In this document: positions 1 through 6,326 of the stretch, piece after piece
How positions within the stretch are numbered: position 1 is the first letter of the stretch
Layout of the letters: each line of letters starts with the position of its first letter
DNA from: an uncultured Dechloromonas sp.
Lineage (GTDB): Bacteria; Pseudomonadota; Gammaproteobacteria; Burkholderiales; Rhodocyclaceae
Direction: 5' to 3'
Length of the DNA stretch: 14,586 nucleotides
Assembly: GCA_937996725.1 (NCBI GenBank)
Contig: CALKUR010000035.1
Location: forward strand, 1-14,586
Position numbers and translations under genes: made by a program
Notes under the pieces: model-generated
Told to the model about the DNA's origin: nothing
Database searches by the model: none
What the model saw: only the letters and a program-made list of their open reading frames with translations

Positions 1-111
1 CAGACCCGTTCGATCCTGCTGCTGTTTGCCGATGTCGAGGCGTGGCCGGAGGTCAAGGTCGACCGCAAGCTGGGCTGGAATCGCCTGGGTGCGGTCGCCG
101 AACCGGTCATG
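1..111 (+). other. Possible fragment of an unrelated plus-strand gene
   Basis: Read from base 1 on the plus strand, the frame gives QTRSILLLFADVEAWPEV followed by KVDRKLGWNRLGAVAEPVM. Most of its codons end in G or C, with typical CTG, GTC, AAG and GCC usage, unlike a random shadow frame. The homology of the minus-strand DUF3147 gene ends at the same place. I do not recognise the protein. The reading that fits best is that bases 1 to ~110 come from another locus, joined to the mnmE operon by a rearrangement or by an assembly chimera. Confidence 0.4.
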
Positions 112-351
112 CAGGAACGGAAACGCCAAAAACATGGGCAATGTCGGTACCACGTACCAAAAGGTATACCAGGCGTGATTCGAGATCTTTTCAGCGGGCT
201 GCTTCTCAACGTACAACCAGATGAGCGCCAGAAACGTCACCATCGGCAACGCTGCAATCAGGCCACCGAGCTTATCGCTACGCTTGGCCACTTCGGAGAT
301 CAAAACAACCACTGCGGCGGTAATCAGGTATTTGGTAACAATCCAGGCCAT
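1..351 (-). CDS. DUF3147-type small membrane protein, C-terminus lost or replaced (partial)
   Basis: The ATG at 351-349 lies two bases after the mnmE stop. A GGAA ribosome-binding site at 359-362 sits inside the last codons of mnmE, so translation is probably coupled. The first ~80 residues start MAWIVTKYLITAAVVVLISE and continue with SDKLGGLIAALPM, a WLYVEKQP segment and a WYTFWYVVPTLPMF segment. From memory this pattern matches DUF3147 inner-membrane proteins, which are about 115-120 residues long and have several hydrophobic helices. After FPFL (112-123) the expected last hydrophobic helices are missing. The frame continues to the window edge with hydrophilic residues (DRTQAIPAQ and so on) that do not look like the family. 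The real gene therefore seems to be cut near position 110. The molecular function of the family is unknown to me. Identification of the first 80 residues is fairly secure; the tail is probably not native. Confidence 0.65.
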   Translation of the reverse strand, partial: MAWIVTKYLITAAVVVLISEVAKRSDKLGGLIAALPMVTFLALIWLYVEKQPAEKISNHAWYTFWYVVPTLPMFLAFPFLHDRFGDRTQAIPAQLAVDLDLRPRLDIGKQQQDRTGL

Positions 352-353
352 CG

Positions 354-1685
354 TTATTTTCCAATGCAAAAGCGAGAGAAGATGTCGCCCAGCAAGTCAT
401 CCGGCGTGTACTCCCCGGTAATGCTTTGTAACGCTTTATGCGCGAGGCGAAGCTCTTCGGCAAAAATTTCCAGGGCGGGCAGGGCAACACTCGCTGTTAC
501 CAAATGCGTGGCCGCATCGGACAGCGCTCGCAAATGACGTTCGCGCGCAATAAATAAACTTTCGCCCGGTTGCCAACCGGCAATTTCCAACAGTTTCATG
601 CGAAGTGCGTCGATCCCCGTGCCCGTCTTGGCCGAGATCTGCAGTTCGTCTGTTTGCGATGCAGCGGCGCCCAAGTCAATCTTGTTCTGCACGGTGACAC
701 GTGCAATGCCGTCCGGCAAACGATCGATGATGGCTTGCTCGGCAGACGTGAGGCCATGCTGCGCATCCGTTAGCAATACAGCAACATCGGCTTTTTCGAT
801 TTCTTTCCAGGTACGCTCAATCCCTAAGCGTTCGACTTCGTCAGCGGTCTCGTGCAAGCCGGCGGTGTCGATGACGTGCAGCGGCACGCCTTCGATTTGC
901 AGATGCGCCCGGACTACATCACGTGTGGTACCGGCGACCGGCGTGACAATGGCGAGGTCTTCTCCGGCCAGCGCATTGAGCAACGATGATTTACCGACGT
1001 TTGGCTGACCAATCAGCACGACGGTGAGGCCGTCATGCAGCAGCTTGCCTTGCTTGGCGCTGGCTTGAACTTTGCCGAGCGCTTCGCGAATATTCTGCAG
1101 TCGGGTCTCAGCCTGAATGCTTTTGAGGAAATCGACTTCTTCTTCCGGGAAGTCCAGCGTGGCCTCGGTCAGGGCCCGCAGTTCGATGAGCGGTTGCATG
1201 AGTGCATCAATGGCGCGCGAGAAATCACCTTGTAACGAGCGCACCGCCGAACGGGCAGCGGTGGCGGTGGACGCATTAATGAGATCGGCAACGGCCTCGG
1301 CTTGGGCTAGATCCAGCTTGCCATTGATAAAAGCACGACGCGTGAACTCACCGGGCTCGGCCAGGCGGGCGCCCAGATCTAGACAGCGTGCTAATAAGAT
1401 TTGCATCACGACCGGACCGCCGTGGCCGTGCAGTTCGATGACGTCTTCGCCCGTGAACGAATTCGGACCTGCGAAATAAATCAGCAGGCCTTCATCGATG
1501 GCCTGCCCATCGCTGGCGACAAACGGGGTGAGGGTGGCGACACGCGGTGCCGCAAAGCTGTCTGACGGGGCTTTACCCGTCAGCGCTTCGATCCAGTTTT
1601 TGAGTCCGGCACCTGAGAGCCGGACAATGCCCACCCCGCCGCGACCCGGCGCCGTGGCGATGGCCGCGATGGGTGGTGTGCTCAT
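354..1685 (-). CDS. mnmE: tRNA uridine-5-carboxymethylaminomethyl(34) synthesis GTPase MnmE
   Basis: MnmE works with MnmG (not in the window) to add the carboxymethylaminomethyl group at C5 of wobble uridine 34 in certain tRNAs, using a folate-derived carbon and GTP hydrolysis. The 443-residue product has the usual family length. The N-terminal folate-binding domain starts with IAAIATAPGRGGVGIVRLSG and contains the conserved ELHGHGG and PGEFTRRAF segments (~84-120). The GTPase domain inside the helical region shows G1 GQPNVGKS (226-233), TTRD (253-256), G3 DTAG (273-276) and G4 NKID (334-337). The last four residues are CIGK, the conserved C-terminus with the catalytic cysteine. The ATG is one base from the yidC stop, and no clear Shine-Dalgarno is visible, so coupled translation is likely. 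Nothing essential is missing. Confidence 0.97.
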   Translation of the reverse strand: MSTPPIAAIATAPGRGGVGIVRLSGAGLKNWIEALTGKAPSDSFAAPRVATLTPFVASDGQAIDEGLLIYFAGPNSFTGEDVIELHGHGGPVVMQILLARCLDLGARLAEPGEFTRRAFINGKLDLAQAEAVADLINASTATAARSAVRSLQGDFSRAIDALMQPLIELRALTEATLDFPEEEVDFLKSIQAETRLQNIREALGKVQASAKQGKLLHDGLTVVLIGQPNVGKSSLLNALAGEDLAIVTPVAGTTRDVVRAHLQIEGVPLHVIDTAGLHETADEVERLGIERTWKEIEKADVAVLLTDAQHGLTSAEQAIIDRLPDGIARVTVQNKIDLGAAASQTDELQISAKTGTGIDALRMKLLEIAGWQPGESLFIARERHLRALSDAATHLVTASVALPALEIFAEELRLAHKALQSITGEYTPDDLLGDIFSRFCIGK

Positions 1686-1686
1686 C

Positions 1687-3303
1687 TTAACGGTGGCCGT
1701 GCTTGGCCGCGTCGATCTTGCGGTTAATGGCCCATTGCTGCGCGATCGACAGGATGTTGTTCACGGTCCAGTACAGCACCAAGCCAGCCGGGAAGAAGAA
1801 GAACATGACGCCAAAACCAATCGGCATGATCCACATGATCTTGGCCTGTACCGGATCTGGCGGCGTCGGATTTAACTTCACCTGGAACAGCATGGTGGCC
1901 ATCATGATCGCCGGCAGAATATAGAACGGGTCCGGTTGGGTGAGATCATGGATCCAGCCCACCCAGGGTGCATTACGCATTTCCACGGCGCCAAGCAGCA
2001 CCCAATACAGTGCGATAAAGACCGGGATCTGCACCAAGATCGGCAAGCAACCACCTAGCGGATTAATCTTTTCCTTGCGGTAAAGATCCATCATTTCCTG
2101 GTTCAGCTTTTGCTTATCGTTGGCATAACGCTCTTTCAGCGCCATGAGGCGCGGCGTAACGGTACGCATACGCGCCATCGACTTGTAGCTGGCTGCCGAC
2201 AGCGGGAAGAAAATCAGCTTGAGCAAAATGGTCAGCACAACGATGGCCCAACCCCAGTTGCCGACCAGTTTATCCAGCCACTCCAGCACCCAGAAAATGG
2301 GCGCGGCAAGAATAGTCAGCCAACCGTAGTCCACGACCAAATCAAAACCCGGCGCAACCTTTTCCAGGGTGTTGTGTTCCTGAGGGCCCGCATAGAGCGG
2401 TACCGTCAATGTGCTCACACCATTGACCGAAGCCGGCATCGGCACGATGACGCCCGCAGCGAAAACACCTGGCTCCACCTGGCGCGTGTAGAACTCACGC
2501 GGCGTACCGGCAGGCGGCAGGAACGCCGTGACAAAGTAATGCTGAATCATCGCGACCCAGCCATTATCGGCCGTCTTGTCGAACTTGGCGCTACCATCGG
2601 CGATGTCGGCAAATTTGATCTTGTTGAACTTCTGGGCGTCTGTGTAGAAAGCGGGGCCGGTGAACACGCTGACCATGTTCGGATCGCCGGCTGGTGCTTT
2701 GTCATCACGCACCAACTGGAAGTAGGCATCGGTCTTGTCCGCAGCGCCCTTCAGTTTGTAAGTGATGTCGATGCCGTATTCGGCGCGCTTGAAGGTGAGC
2801 GTCTTGCTGACCTTACCGCCATCCGCTTCGAAGACCACATCCAGGCTGTTTTGACCCGGTTTCATTTCGGTCGCCGAAGATACCTGACGCCAGAGCGTTT
2901 TGTGATTCGGCAGGCCGTCGCCGATCAGACCCGTTTGCGCCACATAGTTGTGCGTCTTGCCGAACAGTTCGACGTTGCCCGATTGATCCCAGCCTTTGTG
3001 GTTGATCAGTTCCAGCTTGGTAATTGATGCGCCGGCCAGGCTGACGGTCGCAACATACTCGTCAGTTTTCACCGTCACTGTTGGTGCGTTAGCAACCGGT
3101 GCTTCCGCAGCGGGCGCATTGGCCGCACGCGTAGGCACAGCATTTTTATCTTTGCGTAAATCTACTGACGCCGCGGGTGCACTCTGAGTGGCCGCTTGAA
3201 CGTTAGCCGCCTTTTGCGCGGCCTTGTGCTGACTCCAACCTTCCCACAGCATGAAGGCAGAAATCGTAAAAATCAGTGTCAGAAATAAGCGGCGGTAATC
3301 CAT
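1687..3303 (-). CDS. yidC: Membrane protein insertase YidC (Oxa1 family, Gram-negative type)
   Basis: YidC inserts inner-membrane proteins, alone or with SecYEG. The 538 residues have the Gram-negative layout. An N-terminal membrane anchor (~5-21) is followed by an Ala/Pro-rich linker (~27-75) and a large periplasmic P1 domain (~76-325). The conserved Oxa1 core (~330-525) contains SYKSMARMR (372-380), EKINPLGGCLPILVQIP (411-427), WIHDLTQPDPFYILP (450-464) and FPAGLVLYW (504-512). The hydrophilic-groove position that is Arg366 in E. coli is Lys362 here; I believe lysine is common in betaproteobacterial YidC. The start follows yidD by 96 bp. There is no strong Shine-Dalgarno before the ATG, but the N-terminal anchor begins there as expected. 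It sits in the standard rnpA-yidD-yidC-mnmE cluster. Confidence 0.97.
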   Translation of the reverse strand: MDYRRLFLTLIFTISAFMLWEGWSQHKAAQKAANVQAATQSAPAASVDLRKDKNAVPTRAANAPAAEAPVANAPTVTVKTDEYVATVSLAGASITKLELINHKGWDQSGNVELFGKTHNYVAQTGLIGDGLPNHKTLWRQVSSATEMKPGQNSLDVVFEADGGKVSKTLTFKRAEYGIDITYKLKGAADKTDAYFQLVRDDKAPAGDPNMVSVFTGPAFYTDAQKFNKIKFADIADGSAKFDKTADNGWVAMIQHYFVTAFLPPAGTPREFYTRQVEPGVFAAGVIVPMPASVNGVSTLTVPLYAGPQEHNTLEKVAPGFDLVVDYGWLTILAAPIFWVLEWLDKLVGNWGWAIVVLTILLKLIFFPLSAASYKSMARMRTVTPRLMALKERYANDKQKLNQEMMDLYRKEKINPLGGCLPILVQIPVFIALYWVLLGAVEMRNAPWVGWIHDLTQPDPFYILPAIMMATMLFQVKLNPTPPDPVQAKIMWIMPIGFGVMFFFFPAGLVLYWTVNNILSIAQQWAINRKIDAAKHGHR

Positions 3304-3342
3304 GGTTCAACCAGCGTAGAGAAAACAGAAAAGGTATCGTTG

Positions 3343-3369
3343 GCCTTTTTGTCGGATCCTCCGACAGGC
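3343..3369 (-). other. Hairpin in the yidD-yidC spacer
   Basis: In the leftward transcript a perfect 6-bp stem (GTCGGA / TCCGAC, 3351-3356 with 3360-3365) closes a 3-base loop. An outer GCCT/AGGC pairing (3343-3346 with 3366-3369) encloses four unpaired bases. No T-run of terminator type follows it in the direction of yidC. It lies about 40 bases before the yidC start. Role unknown; an mRNA processing or stability element is possible. Confidence 0.35.
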
Positions 3370-3399
3370 AACGCAATAAAGCTTGCAAGGGTACCAGAT

Positions 3400-3669
3400 T
3401 CAGGGCACAGGATCGTGACCGCCGGGATGAAAAGGGTGGCACCGACACACGCGTTTCGCCGCGAGCCATGCGCCCCGGAACGCGCCGTATTTGGTTAAGG
3501 CCTCTGCGGCATAGGCGGAACAGCTGGGATGAAAGCGGCAACGCTGGCCCAGAAAGGGACTAAGGGCATAGCGATAGACCGTAATGAGGGCAAGCAGGGT
3601 GCGTTGAATCAGCTGGCCCGGTAGCGCCGTGAGGCGCGTTCCGAAATTTTTTTGGATCGACTCAGGCAT
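3400..3669 (-). CDS. yidD: Membrane protein insertion efficiency factor YidD
   Basis: YidD is a small, membrane-associated protein that assists YidC-dependent insertion. The 89-residue product carries the family signature: YRYALSPFLGQRCRFHPSCS, then YAAEAL, and the C-terminal CRCHPFHPGGHDPVP with its conserved cysteines and histidines. It has about 20 residues before the usual family start. The ATG at 3669 overlaps the rnpA stop in an ATGCCTGA arrangement, giving an 8-base overlap, so this start fits translational coupling. An internal start closer to the LLALITVYRY segment cannot be excluded. It is placed between rnpA and yidC, its normal neighbours. Confidence 0.94.
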   Translation of the reverse strand: MPESIQKNFGTRLTALPGQLIQRTLLALITVYRYALSPFLGQRCRFHPSCSAYAAEALTKYGAFRGAWLAAKRVCRCHPFHPGGHDPVP

Positions 3670-4138
3670 TTTGAATAGTGCTTGTTTTGCGCATCTGGGT
3701 CGCTACACGCTTGAGAATCTGGGTCAGATCGCTACGCAGACCGCTAACCACTTGCGTTCGGGTGGGCACAGGCGTGCCTTTGCGCACACGTGCCGGCGAA
3801 GGAAACGGGGATTCATGCAGCCGGACGATCCAGTCACCTGCAGGAAATGCGTCGTTCGTCGTACGAAAATATTCGCGTACGACGCGACGAATCAGATTGC
3901 GACGCGCGGCCGCAGGCACCAGGCGTTTGGCCACGATCAGGCCCAGCCGACTGGCTGCATTCGCTGTGATGATCTGTTCGGGTGCTTCAGCATCAACAAC
4001 GGCTTCGGCACGATGTACCGTCAGCCATTGTCCTCTGCAGGCTTTGCGGGCATCAAACACCGCCTGGAACTCGGACGGTTTAAGAAGTCGTGATGCCCTG
4101 CTAAAGCGATAACGGTAGGAAGTCTGTGTTGCTTTCAC
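3662..4138 (-). CDS. rnpA: Ribonuclease P protein component (GTG start)
   Basis: RnpA is the protein cofactor of RNase P, which removes the 5' leader from tRNA precursors. The product is 158 residues, longer than the ~119 of E. coli, with extra length in the middle (~48-62) and at the C-terminus. It shows the N-terminal RFSRASRLLKPSEFQAVF segment, GLIVAKR (66-72) and the conserved basic motif ARRNLIRRVVREYFR (78-92) that binds the P RNA. The start codon is GTG at 4138-4136, with GGAA at 4144-4147 five bases upstream as the likely ribosome-binding site. It lies 73 bp after rpmH, with a strong hairpin in the gap, and overlaps yidD by 8 bp. The rpmH-rnpA pairing is nearly universal. Confidence 0.95.
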   Translation of the reverse strand: MKATQTSYRYRFSRASRLLKPSEFQAVFDARKACRGQWLTVHRAEAVVDAEAPEQIITANAASRLGLIVAKRLVPAAARRNLIRRVVREYFRTTNDAFPAGDWIVRLHESPFPSPARVRKGTPVPTRTQVVSGLRSDLTQILKRVATQMRKTSTIQNA

Positions 4139-4148
4139 CGTTGTTCCA

Positions 4149-4174
4149 GCCGGATCAAAAAAGTTTTATCCGGC
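4149..4174 (-). promoter_or_regulatory. Hairpin between rpmH and rnpA, next to the rnpA ribosome-binding site
   Basis: GCCGGAT (4149-4155) and ATCCGGC (4168-4174) are perfect complements. The 12-base interior can extend pairing through A/T runs. In the leftward mRNA the stem ends one base before the GGAA ribosome-binding site of the GTG-initiated rnpA. It has a T-run in its interior rather than after it, so it is not a classic terminator. It could reduce rnpA expression relative to rpmH, which would suit the much larger need for L34. Confidence 0.45.
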
Positions 4175-4211
4175 CGTGATGTTTATGTACCCGCCACGCG
4201 GGCACGCAAAC

Positions 4212-4346
4212 TTAGACCGACAGGCGATGACGGCCCTTGGCGCGGCGAGCAGCCAGAACAGCACGACCACCACGGGTACGCGAGCGGACGAGGAAACCGT
4301 GAGTGCGCTTACGACGGACGACGGAAGGTTGATAGGTACGTTTCAT
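4212..4346 (-). CDS. rpmH: 50S ribosomal protein L34
   Basis: The 44-residue product, MKRTYQPSVVRRKRTHGFLV and so on, is L34. It has the conserved start MKRTYQPS, the RTHGFLVRSRT segment, the AARRAKGRHRL segment and the usual length. L34 is a small basic protein of the large ribosomal subunit. It is the first gene of the leftward block and has its own promoter-like sequence upstream. The ribosome-binding sequence GGGGAG (4355-4360, minus strand) lies inside a short GGGG/CCCC hairpin right before the ATG. Confidence 0.97.
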   Translation of the reverse strand: MKRTYQPSVVRRKRTHGFLVRSRTRGGRAVLAARRAKGRHRLSV

Positions 4347-4407
4347 GTTGGGGACTCCCCGGAATTCGAATTCAACAAAGGGCGGCGGATGCCGCGGAAA
4401 ACCCGTG

Positions 4408-4437
4408 ATTAAACAGCAAGTTCCCTACGACTGTCAA
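4408..4437 (-). promoter_or_regulatory. Likely sigma-70 promoter of rpmH
   Basis: On the minus strand a perfect TTGACA (-35, 4432-4437) is followed after 18 bases by TTTAAT (-10, 4408-4413), which matches TATAAT at 5 of 6 positions. Transcription would start near 4401 and give a leader of about 55 bases before rpmH. It sits beside the origin, so initiation at oriC and transcription of the ribosomal protein block are physically close. Confidence 0.65.
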
Positions 4438-4494
4438 TAAGCTTCTACGCCTGACCATTTAAGAGGGGGCATCGGCGGAGAGCCCCGTCCAGCC

Positions 4495-4686
4495 CACTTA
4501 TCCACAGATTCTGTGGAAAACTTAGGTTTTCTCCCCACAAAACCTTGATTTTGGAGTATCCTGGGTCTCGATTAACCGATAAAAAACGGGCGAAGCCCCT
4601 GAAAATATTAGGTTATCCACCACAAGTTATCCACTAAACGCTTTGTGTAACAACAAAGCGTGTTTTGCTGACGTTACTGTAACACT
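4495..4686. other. oriC: Chromosomal replication origin (oriC) with DnaA boxes
   Basis: The spacer between rpmH and dnaA contains four DnaA-box-like 9-mers. TTATCCACA at 4498-4506 (+) is a perfect consensus box, and TTTTCCACA at 4512-4520 (-) is inverted to it, forming TCCACAG-ATT-CTGTGGA. TTATCCACC at 4613-4621 (+) and TTATCCACT at 4627-4635 (+) form a direct pair. Both pairs are spaced 14 bp centre to centre. The stretch between the pairs includes A/T-rich tracts (4570-4586 and 4600-4616) that could serve as the unwinding element; I could not measure this. A GGGC-GAA-GCCC hairpin at 4588-4598 is followed on the minus strand by six Ts and could be a small terminator against leftward transcription. 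Location between the diverging rpmH and dnaA blocks supports the call. Confidence 0.85.
4638..4683 (+). promoter_or_regulatory. Palindromic dnaA leader: two inverted repeats before the start codon
   Basis: A perfect 9-bp inverted repeat, ACGCTTTGT (4638-4646) and ACAAAGCGT (4653-4661), flanks GTAACA. Twelve bases further on is the palindrome GTTAC-T-GTAAC (4673-4683), which ends three bases before the dnaA ATG. The region between has no recognisable Shine-Dalgarno sequence. These repeats could be an operator for a dimeric repressor or an mRNA structure controlling DnaA synthesis. Confidence 0.5.
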
Positions 4687-6123
4687 ATGAATTCATTCTG
4701 GAATTATTGCGTTGAACAACTGGGGGTCGAATTACCTGCCCAACAGTTCAGCACATGGATTCGCCCGTTACAGCTGGCTTCGGACAAAAACGCGGTCGGC
4801 GAAGTCACGATTGCGGCACCGAATCGCTTTATTCTTAAGTGGGTTCGCGATAACTATCTGAATATCTTTCAGCGCCTGGCCGATGACTTTTATAAGGAGC
4901 CGGTCACGGTCATCCTCACTGTCGGTGGCGCGCCCGTTGCAGCCAGTGGTTCGGCTCAAGCACCTGCGCGTTCTACGCCGCCCGCCAGCTCCATGGTGGG
5001 TACCACCTCAACGACCGCTGCACCGCTATTTAAAACCGAGGATGTGCGCGAGTCGGCGGCGCAAACAGCTAACCGTAAAAATATCGGTAGCCTCAATGGT
5101 CAAGGCACCCGCCTCATGCCGCACTTCACTTTCGACTCTCTGGTCGTTGGTAAGGCTAACGAGCTGGCACGGGCAGCTTGCCTGAATGTGTCGCAATCGC
5201 CGGGCGGCGCCTACAACCCGCTATTTATCTATGGTGGGGCCGGCCTCGGTAAGACCCACTTGATCCACGCGATTGGTAACGCCGTCCTGGCGGCGGATCC
5301 AACCAAGATTGTGCGCTATGTGCACGCCGAAGACTATTACTCGGACGTCGTGCGCGCTTATCAGCAGAAGGCCTTTGATAGCTTCAAACGCAATTACCGA
5401 TCGCTAGATCTACTGTTGCTCGATGATGTGCAGTTCCTGAAGGGTAAAGACCGCTCTCAGGAAGAGTTTTTCTACCTGTTCAATGCCTTGGTTGAAGCCA
5501 AAAAACAAATCGTCATCACATGCGACACCTATCCGAAGGCGATTGAAGGTCTGGAAGACCGGTTGATTACCCGTCTCGACTGGGGTTTGACGGTTCAGAT
5601 CGAACCGCCAGAAACCGAGATGCGCGTTGCAATTCTTAAAAAGAAGGCCGAATCTGAAGGAAAACCCATCGCGGATGAGGTTGCTTTCTTCATTGCGAAG
5701 CATTTACGGTCAAATGTACGTGAATTAGAGGGTGCTTTGACCCGAGTTTTGGCGTTTGCGCAGTTCCACGGGCGAGAAATCACCCTAGAAACGGCAAAAG
5801 AAGCCCTAAAAGACATCGTTGGGGCTTATAACCGGCAAATTACGGTCGAAAACATCCAAAAAATGGTCGCTGACTACTATAAATTGAAGGTTGCGGACCT
5901 TTATTCCAAGAAACGCAGTCGGATGATCGCCCGTCCGCGCCAGATTGCAATGTGGCTCTGTAAAGAAGTCACACCCCACAGTTACCAGATGATTGGTGAA
6001 TCCTTTGGTGGGCGCGATCACACGACGGTACTGCATGCTGTGCGTACGATCGAAGATCTACGCGGCAAAGATCAGCAAATAAACCATGACATTCACGTGC
6101 TTCTACAGGTCTTGAAGGGATGA
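4687..6123 (+). CDS. dnaA: Chromosomal replication initiator protein DnaA
   Basis: DnaA binds DnaA boxes, oligomerises with ATP, melts oriC and loads DnaB helicase. The 478 residues follow the four-domain plan. Domain I (~1-78) starts NSFWNYCVEQLGVELPAQQF with the conserved W25-I26 surface. A variable Pro/Ser/Thr/Ala-rich domain II covers ~79-142. The AAA+ domain III has Walker A GGAGLGKTH (183-191), Walker B LLLLDD (242-247), the arginine-finger segment DRLITRLDWGL (291-301) and a sensor II segment RSNVRELEGAL (341-351). Domain IV is the helix-turn-helix, with the signature GRDHTTVLHAVRTI (442-455). The start matches the family N-terminus although no Shine-Dalgarno is visible. The gene follows oriC directly, and the boxes in its leader suggest autoregulation. 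dnaN follows on the same strand after ~200 bp. Confidence 0.98.
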   Translation: MNSFWNYCVEQLGVELPAQQFSTWIRPLQLASDKNAVGEVTIAAPNRFILKWVRDNYLNIFQRLADDFYKEPVTVILTVGGAPVAASGSAQAPARSTPPASSMVGTTSTTAAPLFKTEDVRESAAQTANRKNIGSLNGQGTRLMPHFTFDSLVVGKANELARAACLNVSQSPGGAYNPLFIYGGAGLGKTHLIHAIGNAVLAADPTKIVRYVHAEDYYSDVVRAYQQKAFDSFKRNYRSLDLLLLDDVQFLKGKDRSQEEFFYLFNALVEAKKQIVITCDTYPKAIEGLEDRLITRLDWGLTVQIEPPETEMRVAILKKKAESEGKPIADEVAFFIAKHLRSNVRELEGALTRVLAFAQFHGREITLETAKEALKDIVGAYNRQITVENIQKMVADYYKLKVADLYSKKRSRMIARPRQIAMWLCKEVTPHSYQMIGESFGGRDHTTVLHAVRTIEDLRGKDQQINHDIHVLLQVLKG

Positions 6124-6154
6124 TGGATAAGTCCTGTACAGTGCGTGGGTGTTT

Positions 6155-6288
6155 TGTGCATAACCCATCATTTCGTCAGAACGCGGAATTTCATCCCCGT
6201 TTCGGACACCGTCAATCCCCCGGGTTTTCCTGAGGGTTGTACAGTCAGCAATAGTATGAATTTTCGTGAGAAAATTGCGTTATCCACC
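6155..6288. promoter_or_regulatory. DnaA boxes between dnaA and dnaN
   Basis: The 203-bp dnaA-dnaN spacer carries TTATGCACA on the minus strand (6155-6163), a perfect match to TTATNCACA, and TTATCCACC on the plus strand (6280-6288), identical to one oriC box. Two TGTACAG copies (CTGTACAG palindrome at 6134-6141, TGTACAG at 6238-6244) flank the region. It may be an accessory DnaA-binding site or a regulatory region for dnaN. No confident promoter or terminator was recognised here. Confidence 0.5.
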
Positions 6289-6326
6289 AAAGTGACCTGA
6301 GCTTATTCGTATTAGGAACCTTATAT

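Noticed and set aside
2218..2220. Lys362 in YidC instead of the hydrophilic-groove arginine of E. coli
   Set aside because: To my knowledge lysine at this site is common in betaproteobacterial YidC, so it is not a defect.
2110..3027. A 305-codon open frame on the plus strand inside yidC
   Set aside because: It is antisense to a secure yidC and its R/Q/H-rich translation resembles no family.
6094..6099. CACGTG core in dnaA as a possible parS
   Set aside because: The flanks (ATT before, CTT after) do not match TGTTN and GAAACA.
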